Of a DNA stretch of 64,000 bases, positions 44,379-51,581 are shown in pieces. Numbering within the stretch: the first letter of the stretch is position 1; each line of letters starts with the position of its first letter. A program made the position numbers and the translations under genes. The stretch spans positions 11,138-75,137 of the forward strand of contig CAYFZO010000008.1 in NCBI GenBank assembly GCA_964347615.1, given 5' to 3'. Source of the DNA: CAYFZO01 sp964347615 (GTDB lineage Bacteria; Pseudomonadota; Gammaproteobacteria; Poriferisulfidales; Oxydemutatoraceae). Below the pieces are notes generated by a model. It worked only from the letters and a program-made list of their open reading frames with translations. It had not been told where the DNA came from and did not search any database.

Positions 44379-45050
44379 TTACTTGGCGCTGCCGTAGTAG
44401 TGAATCAATTGCTCAAAGCCCTTTTCACCGTACTCTTCGCGCACCTCTTTCATCTTGGTTTTCATTTTCTTGGGCATCGCTCTTTTCCCGTCGGCGTAGT
44501 CCTGAAAGGTGTAGCGCAGGTAGGGCACCCATTGTCCGGCGAGCAAGCCGACGTCGTCTTTCGGCGAGAATCCGCCGTCCTCGTGGCATTTATCGCACTT
44601 CGCGTTGTGCAGCTTCCTGCCTGCTTCGGCCATCGCCGGGTCGGCCTCCTGGCTGACGGGCTGAGGTTCTTGCGCCGCGAAATAATCGGCCAACACTTCG
44701 ATTTCCTCGACGGTGTAGCCGCTTGCAAGCCGCGACATGATGGTACTGTAGCGAGGGAAGGCCTCGACGTCCTCAAAGTCTTCTCCGCGTTCGTCGATTG
44801 CTTTTTCCAAGGCTTCGTCGTCGTCGTGAAACTTATACGCAAGCATTGCGCCGATCAGGTAGTTGCGGGTGAGGCCGGCAAGCGAGGGGATCGCGGGACC
44901 CGCGCTGACGCCGCTCGTTCCGTGGCACGCGACGCAGGTATTTACCAGCATATCGGACGTCGCCATCTTCTCGTCCGCGGCTGAGGCGAGGTTCACGAAC
45001 GCCGCGCCGGCGACCATCAATGCGGCGGGCGGTATGAGTTTTCTGAGCAT
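44379..45050 (-). CDS. fccA: Dihaem cytochrome subunit of sulfide dehydrogenase
   Basis: This 223-residue exported cytochrome has a Sec signal peptide (LIPPAALMVAGAAFVNLASA) and two haem motifs, CVACH at residues 39-43 and CDKCH near 152-156. That is the two-domain cytochrome c4-like layout of FccA. Downstream methionines near each motif could be axial ligands. It is directly upstream of fccB. It could also be called a cytochrome c4; the fccB neighbour decides the assignment. Confidence 0.88.
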   Translation of the reverse strand: MLRKLIPPAALMVAGAAFVNLASAADEKMATSDMLVNTCVACHGTSGVSAGPAIPSLAGLTRNYLIGAMLAYKFHDDDEALEKAIDERGEDFEDVEAFPRYSTIMSRLASGYTVEEIEVLADYFAAQEPQPVSQEADPAMAEAGRKLHNAKCDKCHEDGGFSPKDDVGLLAGQWVPYLRYTFQDYADGKRAMPKKMKTKMKEVREEYGEKGFEQLIHYYGSAK

Positions 45051-45281
45051 CGGTCCTCCTGAGTTAAGGCCTTGTACTTTTCCGCGAGGTCTCCACGCCG
45101 GACGTCTCGTGCAGCAGGCTGCGGCTGTTCAGGTGAAGCATCCTCGGATGCGAAACCGCGGCTGACGGAAGTCTGTCGAACCTCATTCTGCCACAAGGCG
45201 ACCCGGTGTCAAACAAGCACGGCGAGGGAAAAGGGCCTGGGATTTCCCGCAAGGCGTGAGGTTTCGGGCGGGAAGCCGCAA
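45051..45281. other. Intergenic between fccA and the tetraheme gene
   Basis: This 231-bp stretch has no open frame of interest and no recognisable terminator with a T tract. The promoter of fccAB may lie here, but I see no convincing -35/-10 pair. Confidence 0.3.
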
Positions 45282-45797
45282 TCACGGCTCGATCGGTTCC
45301 TTGTGTGCGACGCCGTGGTGGCACTCGATGCAAGTGCGGCCTTCCTTCTCGGCTCGCCGGTGCTTTTTGCGTGCGTCGCGCGACTGCTCTTGGAGGTCCA
45401 TCGCCTCGGCGGTATGGCAGCTGCGGCACTCACGTGAGTCGGTCGCGGTCATCTTTGCCCAGACCCGGTTCGCCATCCTCCAGCGGTGGGCCTCGAACTT
45501 TTCCTTATCGTCGATGGTGCCCGCGATCTCGTGCCAGACGTCCTTTGCCGCAAGCAGCTTGGCGTGGAGCTTCGGCAGGATGGGGTGAGGCACGTGGCAG
45601 TCGCGGCACTCGGCGCGCACTCCGGACGGATTGGAGTAATGCATCGATTCCATCCATTCCGCCTTGACCCACTGCATCGAATGACACGAAGTGCAGAATT
45701 GCGTCGTGTTGGTGGTCTCGAGCGCCGCCGAAAACCCGACCGAAACGACGGCGCCCGCGACAATCAATGCGACTATCGTTAGGATGCCGAAGTTCAT
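45282..45797 (-). CDS. NapC/NirT-family tetrahaem cytochrome c
   Basis: This 171-residue membrane-anchored cytochrome has an N-terminal hydrophobic anchor (ILTIVALIVAGAVVSVGFSA) and four haem-binding motifs: CTSCH (35-39), CRDCH, CRSCH and CIECH. NapC/NirT proteins oxidise quinol and feed periplasmic reductases, or can work in the opposite direction from sulfide oxidation. Its position upstream of fccA, in the same orientation, suggests a role in moving electrons between flavocytochrome c and the quinone pool. That role is inference. Confidence 0.88.
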   Translation of the reverse strand: MNFGILTIVALIVAGAVVSVGFSAALETTNTTQFCTSCHSMQWVKAEWMESMHYSNPSGVRAECRDCHVPHPILPKLHAKLLAAKDVWHEIAGTIDDKEKFEAHRWRMANRVWAKMTATDSRECRSCHTAEAMDLQEQSRDARKKHRRAEKEGRTCIECHHGVAHKEPIEP

Positions 45798-45920
45798 GGA
45801 CTTTGGGGTGGCCCGCTTGGCTTACGTCTCTGAGTCGGTGGCATTTCTCGGCGGCGGGGCGGCTGCGTCGCCGCGCCGTTGGCTTTATGATTGCTTCACT
45901 CCCGACCTGAGTCAAGTATA

Positions 45921-45949
45921 TTGACAGGCTTTCCCTATACCCTTTTAGC
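45921..45949 (+). promoter_or_regulatory. Candidate promoter of the ccm operon
   Basis: A consensus TTGACA at 45921-45926 is followed after 17 bp by a poor -10 match (TTTAGC). It lies 12 bp before the ccmA start, rather close. On the opposite strand a TTGACT at 45915-45910 could serve the divergent tetraheme gene. Only the -35 hexamers are convincing. Confidence 0.3.
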
Positions 45950-45961
45950 GATAACCTTTTG

Positions 45962-46657
45962 ATGCACGCGTCCTTTGCCGAGAGGCGGTCTTCGTCCGCC
46001 GTCCTGACCGTCCGCGGTCTCGATCTGTCCCGCGGCGGGCGACGGATCTGCGACGGGCTTGGGTTCACCGTCGGCGCGGGCGAGAGGCTTGAGATCACCG
46101 GCGCGAACGGCACCGGAAAAACCTCTTTGTTGCGGGTGCTGGCGGGCTTGTCCGAGGCGCACGCGGGGGAGGTCCTGTGGCGGGGCGAGCGTTGCGCCGC
46201 GACGCGGGCGCGTTATCTGAGCGAGCTGAGCTACGTCGCACACAAGACCGGCCTGAAAGCCGAGCTCAGCGCGCGTGAGAACTTGGAATTTTATGCCGGC
46301 TTGAAAGCCCCGGGCGGCTTGGGCGGTTCGGCTCCTCGGCGGGTCGCTGCGGCAATCGAGCGGCTCGGCCTTGCCGGTTTCGCCGACGTTCCGTGCGGTG
46401 CCCTGTCTGAAGGCCAGCGCCGACGCGCCGCGTTGGCGCGCCTGCCGCTCGAAGGTGCCCGCTTGTGGTTGCTCGACGAACCGGCAGCGACGCTCGACCG
46501 CGAAGGCGTCGGGGTGCTCGAACGCCTGCTCGACGAACACCGACTCAACGGTGGGGTCGCCGTCGTCGCGACCCATCAGCCGCTCGGCGGAGAAGGCGCG
46601 GTACGCCGGCTCGAGTTGCCTCAGGGAGAAGCCGCGGCGGCGGAGGCGTCATGCTGA
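45962..46657 (+). CDS. ccmA: Haem exporter ATP-binding protein CcmA
   Basis: This 231-residue ABC ATPase works with CcmB/CcmC to release holo-CcmE in cytochrome c maturation. Walker A GANGTGKTSLLRVLAG, signature ALSEGQRRRAALARL and Walker B LWLLDEPAATLD are all present. ATG at 45962 is preferred to an in-frame TTG immediately before it. It overlaps ccmB by seven bases and is the first gene of a complete ccmABCDEFGHI operon. Confidence 0.95.
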   Translation: MHASFAERRSSSAVLTVRGLDLSRGGRRICDGLGFTVGAGERLEITGANGTGKTSLLRVLAGLSEAHAGEVLWRGERCAATRARYLSELSYVAHKTGLKAELSARENLEFYAGLKAPGGLGGSAPRRVAAAIERLGLAGFADVPCGALSEGQRRRAALARLPLEGARLWLLDEPAATLDREGVGVLERLLDEHRLNGGVAVVATHQPLGGEGAVRRLELPQGEAAAAEASC

Positions 46658-47310
46658 GGGCGGCTTTCGCGCTGGCGCGGCGTGATTTGCTTGCGGCGTC
46701 GCGGCGTCGCGCGGCGTGGGCTGAGCCGTTCGCGTTCTTTACCGTCATCATGATCTTGTTTCCGCTCGCCCTGGACGCGGCGGTGCTCGAGAAAGCCGCG
46801 CCGGCAGTAATATGGATCTCGGTGTTGCTCGCCAATTTTCTCTCCCTTGAGAAGCTGTTACGACCGGATTTTGATAATGGATCACTCGAACAGATCTTGA
46901 TCGGGTCTTGCCCGCCGGCGGTCGCGGTACTGGTCAAGGTGCTGGTTCATTGGCTGATCGTCAGCGTCCCGCTGCTGGTGCTGGCACCGCTTTACGCGGC
47001 GTTGCTTTTCCTGTCGCCCGCCGCGGCGTGGGTTACGGTCGCGGCGCTTGCGTTCGGTACCCTGACCGTGAATTTGATCGGTGCGGCCGGTGCGGCGTTG
47101 GTGGTGACCTTGCACCGCAGCAGCCTGCTGAGCGGCTTGCTGGTGATGCCGCTGTATATCCCGACTCTGATGTTCGGTGCGCACGCGACCGCCGCGGCTT
47201 CGTTCCCGGCTGCGTCGGGGCAGCTGGCGATGCTCGGTGCCATGCTAATATCGGCGCTGATTCTGGCGCCGCTCGCGGCCGCAGCCGCTTTGCGGGTGAC
47301 CTTGGAGTGA
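46651..47310 (+). CDS. ccmB: Haem exporter permease CcmB
   Basis: This 219-residue membrane protein has about six hydrophobic segments and is the permease partner of CcmA. Family features include the N-terminal ARRDLLAASRRRA, the segment FLSLEKLLRPDFDNGSLEQI, and the closing ILAPLAAAAALRV. The start ATG lies within the last codons of ccmA. Length matches E. coli CcmB (220). Confidence 0.94.
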   Translation: MLRAAFALARRDLLAASRRRAAWAEPFAFFTVIMILFPLALDAAVLEKAAPAVIWISVLLANFLSLEKLLRPDFDNGSLEQILIGSCPPAVAVLVKVLVHWLIVSVPLLVLAPLYAALLFLSPAAAWVTVAALAFGTLTVNLIGAAGAALVVTLHRSSLLSGLLVMPLYIPTLMFGAHATAAASFPAASGQLAMLGAMLISALILAPLAAAAALRVTLE

Positions 47311-47352
47311 GAGGGTTTCGAAAGCGCAGTTCCGGTTTCAAATAGGTTTGCT

Positions 47353-48081
47353 ATGTTTCTGTTCATTAAGCGTTTATCCTCCTTGGAGCTTGTCCATCAC
47401 TGGGCGGGACGTCTGCTGCCGTGGGTGCTGGGCACGGGCTTCGCCCTGCTTGCCTGCGGCTTGTATTGGGGACTTTACGCGGCGCCGCCCGACTACCAGC
47501 AAGGCGAGGCTTACCGCATCATCTACGTTCACGTGCCCGCGGCTTGGCTTTCCTTGTTCGCCTACGTGGTCATGGCGGCGGCGGGGGCGGCGGCTTTGGT
47601 GTGGCGGGTGAAGCTGGCCGAGATCGTGTGCGTGGAAAGCGCGCCGGTCGGAGCCTCGTTCACCGCGCTGGCGCTGGTTACCGGCATGTTGTGGGGAAAA
47701 CCGACGTGGGGCGCCTATTGGGTGTGGGACGCGCGCCTGACGTCGGAGTTGATCCTGCTGTTCCTGTATTTCGGCGTCATCGCGCTGCATTCGGCGATTC
47801 CCGACCCGCGCAAGGCGGCCCGCGCCGCGGGTCTTCTGGCCGTTATCGGGGTGGTCAACGTCCCGATCATCCATTACTCGGTGGTGTGGTGGAACACCCT
47901 GCACCAGGGGCCGACCGTAACGCGCTTCAGCGCACCCGCGGCGCACCTGAGCATGTTGCTGCCGCTGCTGTTCATGGCCGGCGTGTTCACGTGGCTTTAT
48001 TTCGGCGCGTTGCTTGCGCGGGTGCGCAACGCGATCATCGAGCGCAGCCGCGACAGCCGCTGGCTGGCGAAAACCCTGTGA
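47353..48081 (+). CDS. ccmC: Haem-handling membrane protein CcmC
   Basis: This 242-residue integral membrane protein loads haem onto CcmE. The tryptophan-rich WWD motif reads WGKPTWGAYWVWDARLTSEL. Flanking histidines are in YVHVPAAWLS and HYSVVWWNTLHQG. Six membrane segments are visible. It starts 42 bp after ccmB and shares its stop with the ccmD start (GTGA). Confidence 0.95.
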   Translation: MFLFIKRLSSLELVHHWAGRLLPWVLGTGFALLACGLYWGLYAAPPDYQQGEAYRIIYVHVPAAWLSLFAYVVMAAAGAAALVWRVKLAEIVCVESAPVGASFTALALVTGMLWGKPTWGAYWVWDARLTSELILLFLYFGVIALHSAIPDPRKAARAAGLLAVIGVVNVPIIHYSVVWWNTLHQGPTVTRFSAPAAHLSMLLPLLFMAGVFTWLYFGALLARVRNAIIERSRDSRWLAKTL

Positions 48082-48251
48082 GCGCGTTCACCGACTGGCT
48101 CGCGATGGGCGGCTACGGTTGGTACGTGTGGCTCTCTTACGCCGCCGGTTTGCTGGTGCTGATAATGAACGTCTGGTTGCCGTTGCGTTATCATCGGCGT
48201 TTACTTGAGCGTCGCAGGTCCGGCACCGGCGGCGGCGATGAAGGGAGCTGA
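48078..48251 (+). CDS. ccmD: Small haem exporter protein CcmD
   Basis: This 57-residue single-span membrane protein helps release holo-CcmE. The GTG start overlaps the ccmC stop. The sequence FTDWLAMGGYGWYVWLSYAA, a membrane helix, then RYHRRLLERRR is the usual CcmD pattern: a small aromatic N-terminus and a basic cytoplasmic tail. It lies between ccmC and ccmE as expected. Confidence 0.92.
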   Translation: MSAFTDWLAMGGYGWYVWLSYAAGLLVLIMNVWLPLRYHRRLLERRRSGTGGGDEGS

Positions 48252-48257
48252 GACTCG

Positions 48258-48719
48258 ATGTCGCCGAGACAAAAACAACGACTGGCTTTCGTGGCGATCG
48301 TGGCGACCGGCGCCGCCGCCGCGACCGCGCTCGTCCTGTATTCGCTTGAGCAGAATCTGCTGTATTTCTACACCCCGAGCCAGATCGTGCGCGGAGAGAC
48401 GCCCGAGCGCACGGTGAACGTCGGCGGCATCGTCGTCGCCGGCAGCGTACGCCACACCGAAGGCGAAGCCCCGACCGTACGCTTCAGCCTGACCGACACC
48501 GTCGAGACCGTGCCCCTGGTCTACACCGGCTTGTTGCCCGACTTGTTCCGTGAAGGGCAAGGCATCGTCGCGACCGGGCGGGTAGGTGCCGACGGCGTGT
48601 TTGTCGCCGACCGGGTACTCGCCAAGCACGACGAGAACTACATGCCGCCGGAGGTTGCCGAAGCGATCGAGCAGGCCCGCGGCAAGCCGCTCGGCGTTGC
48701 GCCCGCAAGCGCTTTCTAG
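48258..48719 (+). CDS. ccmE: Haem chaperone CcmE
   Basis: This 153-residue membrane-anchored periplasmic protein carries haem covalently on a histidine. The signature LAKHDENYMPPEV (about 122-134) contains the haem-attaching His and the downstream Tyr. A single N-terminal anchor precedes an OB-fold domain with RVGGIVVAGSV-type strands (here VNVGGIVVAGSV). It starts six bases after ccmD and precedes ccmF by 12 bp. Confidence 0.95.
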   Translation: MSPRQKQRLAFVAIVATGAAAATALVLYSLEQNLLYFYTPSQIVRGETPERTVNVGGIVVAGSVRHTEGEAPTVRFSLTDTVETVPLVYTGLLPDLFREGQGIVATGRVGADGVFVADRVLAKHDENYMPPEVAEAIEQARGKPLGVAPASAF

Positions 48720-48731
48720 CTCTTAAAAACT

Positions 48732-50660
48732 GTGGTCCCCGAACTCGGCCATTTTGCGCTGCTCGTCGCGTTGGCGGTCGCCGGGGTGCAAACGACGTTG
48801 CCGTTCGTCGGGATGCGCAACGGCAGCGCCGCGCTGCTCGGTTTCGCCCGCCCCGCGGCGCGCGTGCAAGCCGGGTTGGTGCTGGTCGCCTACCTGTGCC
48901 TGAGCTACGCGTTCGTGGTTGACGACTTCAGCGTGCGCTACGTCGCCGACAACTCCAACTCGTTGCTGCCGCTTTACTACAAGCTGTCGGCGGTGTGGGG
49001 TGCGCACGAGGGCTCCTTGCTGCTGTGGGTCCTGACTTTATGCGCTTGGACGGTCGCCGTGACGATTTTCAGCCGAGGATTGCCCGAGCGTTTCGTCGCC
49101 GGCGTCCTCGCCGTGATGGGATTCATCAGCGTCGGGTTTCTGCTGTTCATCGTCAGCGTCTCGAACCCGTTCGCAAGGCTTTTCCCGCCGGCGCTTGAGG
49201 GACGCGATCTCAATCCGCTGCTGCAGGATCCCGGGCTGATCATCCATCCGCCGATGCTGTACATGGGCTACGTCGGCTTCGCGGTCGCGTTCGCGTTTGC
49301 GGTGACGGCCTTGATCGACGGGCGCCTCGACGTGCGCTGGGCGCGGTGGTCCCGGCCTTGGGCCTTGGCCGCGTGGGTGTTCCTGACCCTCGGCATCGCG
49401 CTCGGCAGCTGGTGGGCCTACCACGAGCTCGGCTGGGGCGGGTGGTGGTTCTGGGACCCGGTCGAGAACGCGTCTTTCATGCCGTGGCTGGTCGGGACTG
49501 CGCTGATTCATTCGCTTGCGGTCAGCGAAAAACGAGACAGCTTCAAGAGTTGGACGATTTTGCTGGCGATCCTGGCTTTTTCGCTCAGCCTGCTCGGCAC
49601 TTTCCTGGTCCGTTCGGGCGTTCTGGTCTCGGTGCACGCGTTCGCTTCGGATCCCGGGCGCGGCGTTTTTATCCTGGCTTTCATCAGCATCGTCGTCGGC
49701 GCCTCGCTCGCGCTGTACGCCCGACGCGCGGCGCAAATCGAAAGCCGCGGCACTTTCTCTCTGGTGTCACGTGAAAACTTTCTGCTGATCAACAACGTCC
49801 TGTTGCTGGTCAGCGCCGCGACGATCCTGATCGCGACCTTGTATCCCTTGTTTCTCGACGCCTTGGGGCTGGAGAAGATTTCGGTCGGCCCGCCGTACTT
49901 CGCCGCGGTGTTCGTGCCGTTGACCCTGCCTCTGGTGTTTCTCGCGGGAGTCGGGCCTTTTCTGCAGTGGCGCCGCGCCGACGTCTCGCGGGTCTCGAAA
50001 GTCGCCCGCTTCGTCTTGCCCGCGGCGCTCGCGGTCGGCGGCGGCGCACCGCTGCTCGCCGGGCAGGCGTTGGCGCCTTTGACTTCGGCCGGCATCGCGA
50101 TCGGTGCCTGGGCCGCTTTTGCGGCGGTTTGGAGCCTCGTGCGTCACGTCGGAGTGCAGCGTCCGCCCGCCGCCTTGTGGGGCATGACTTGCGCGCACGT
50201 CGGTCTCGGCGTTTTCGTCATCGGCGTCGCTTTCAACGAAAGCTACAGCGTCGAGCGCGAAGTGCTTCTAAGCGACGGCGAAACGATCGAACTCGCCGGT
50301 TACGAATTCACGTTCCAGGGGGTTTCGCGGGTGGCGGGGCCGAATTACGCCGCCGAACAGGGGCGCATCGAGGTGCGCAGGCAAGGGCAGGCGGTCGCGA
50401 CCCTGTTTCCGCAGAAGCGCACGTACACGGTGCAAACCGAGCCGATGACCGAAGCCGCGATCGACTCGACCACGTTGCGTGACCTGTACGTCGCGTTGGG
50501 TGAATCGGTGGGCGGCAAACGCGGCGTCCGCGTCTATTACCGCCCGTTGATGCGGTGGATCTGGCTCGGCGCGCTGTTGATCGCCCTCGGCGGTTTGATC
50601 GCCGCCTGCGACCGCCGCTACCGCACGCGCGCCGCGTCTGCCGAGGGGGTGGCGCCGTGA
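48732..50660 (+). CDS. ccmF: Cytochrome c haem lyase subunit CcmF
   Basis: This 642-residue polytopic membrane protein attaches haem to apocytochromes together with CcmH/CcmI. The WWD motif is GWGGWWFWDPVENASFMPWL. Conserved histidine segments include GAHEGSLLLWV and GTALIHSLAVSEKR. The start is GTG. The stop overlaps the GTG of ccmG. Length is typical (E. coli 647). Confidence 0.95.
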   Translation: MVPELGHFALLVALAVAGVQTTLPFVGMRNGSAALLGFARPAARVQAGLVLVAYLCLSYAFVVDDFSVRYVADNSNSLLPLYYKLSAVWGAHEGSLLLWVLTLCAWTVAVTIFSRGLPERFVAGVLAVMGFISVGFLLFIVSVSNPFARLFPPALEGRDLNPLLQDPGLIIHPPMLYMGYVGFAVAFAFAVTALIDGRLDVRWARWSRPWALAAWVFLTLGIALGSWWAYHELGWGGWWFWDPVENASFMPWLVGTALIHSLAVSEKRDSFKSWTILLAILAFSLSLLGTFLVRSGVLVSVHAFASDPGRGVFILAFISIVVGASLALYARRAAQIESRGTFSLVSRENFLLINNVLLLVSAATILIATLYPLFLDALGLEKISVGPPYFAAVFVPLTLPLVFLAGVGPFLQWRRADVSRVSKVARFVLPAALAVGGGAPLLAGQALAPLTSAGIAIGAWAAFAAVWSLVRHVGVQRPPAALWGMTCAHVGLGVFVIGVAFNESYSVEREVLLSDGETIELAGYEFTFQGVSRVAGPNYAAEQGRIEVRRQGQAVATLFPQKRTYTVQTEPMTEAAIDSTTLRDLYVALGESVGGKRGVRVYYRPLMRWIWLGALLIALGGLIAACDRRYRTRAASAEGVAP

Positions 50661-51190
50661 AAAAGGGGGTTCTGCCGTTTTTGGTGTTCGGCGTGCTCGT
50701 GGTTTTCCTGGCGATCAGCCTCACGCTCGACCCGTCGCGAGTGCCGTCGCCCTTGATCGGCGCGCCGATGCCGGCGTTCTCCGGAGAGCGCCTGTCGCAA
50801 CCCGGGGTCTTTGTCAGCGAGAAGGATTTGGGCGACCGACCGATGCTGCTCAACGTGTGGGCGACTTGGTGTCACGGGTGCCTGGAAGAACACGATCTGC
50901 TGATGCGGATCGCGCAGGAGCACGGCGTCCCGATTTACGGCTTGAACTACCGCGATGAACGCGGCGCGGCGCTCGAATGGCTGAAGCAATACGGCAACCC
51001 GTACCGTTTGGTGGTGTACGACGAAGACGCGCAAATCGGTCTCGACTGGGGCGTCTACGGCGCGCCGGAGACGTTCGTCGTCGACCGCGGCGGCGTCGTC
51101 CGTTACAAGCACGTCGGCGTGCTCGACGAAGAGACTTTCAGCGACGAGATATTGCCGTTGCTCGACGCCGGGCGTGACAAGGATGCCTAA
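50657..51190 (+). CDS. ccmG: Thiol:disulfide interchange protein CcmG/DsbE
   Basis: This 177-residue membrane-anchored thioredoxin-like protein reduces the apocytochrome CxxCH thiols. The active site is WATWCHGCLEEH, and the cis-proline is in YGAPETFVVD. An N-terminal hydrophobic anchor (FLVFGVLVVFLAISL) is present. The GTG start overlaps the ccmF stop, and the gene ends within the start region of ccmH. Confidence 0.94.
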   Translation: MKKGVLPFLVFGVLVVFLAISLTLDPSRVPSPLIGAPMPAFSGERLSQPGVFVSEKDLGDRPMLLNVWATWCHGCLEEHDLLMRIAQEHGVPIYGLNYRDERGAALEWLKQYGNPYRLVVYDEDAQIGLDWGVYGAPETFVVDRGGVVRYKHVGVLDEETFSDEILPLLDAGRDKDA

Positions 51191-51581
51191 GCTTTTCGCC
51201 GTCCTGCTCGCCGTCGCCGCCGCGGGTTTCTCGGCCTCGGCGGCGGCGCTTTCCGACGAGCAGGAAACGCGCTACCGAGCGTTGCTCGAGGAGCTGCGTT
51301 GCTTGGTTTGCCAGAACCAGACGCTGGCGGAATCCGACGCCGAGCTTGCGGGCGACTTGCGCGGGCGGGTGCTGGAGATGATCGAACAGGGCCGCAGCGA
51401 CGACGAGATCCTTTCGTTTATGACCGCGCGCTACGGGGACTTCGTCCGTTACCGCCCGCCGATGAAACCCAAGACCTACCTGCTGTGGGGTGCGCCGCTG
51501 ATCCTGCTGATCGTTCTCGTCGGCGCGTTGTTCAGGTTTGTCGCAACGCGGGAAAAGCTGCAAGGGAAGAGGCCTGAATGA
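51174..51581 (+). CDS. ccmH: Cytochrome c maturation protein CcmH
   Basis: This 135-residue periplasmic, membrane-anchored protein has the redox motif LRCLVCQNQTLAESDAELA. A signal peptide (LFAVLLAVAAAGFSASAAA) precedes it and a C-terminal membrane anchor (LLWGAPLILLIVLVGALF) follows. An internal ATG at 51183 is an equally good start. CcmH and CcmI are separate genes here, unlike the fused E. coli CcmH. Confidence 0.93.
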   Translation: MTRMPKLFAVLLAVAAAGFSASAAALSDEQETRYRALLEELRCLVCQNQTLAESDAELAGDLRGRVLEMIEQGRSDDEILSFMTARYGDFVRYRPPMKPKTYLLWGAPLILLIVLVGALFRFVATREKLQGKRPE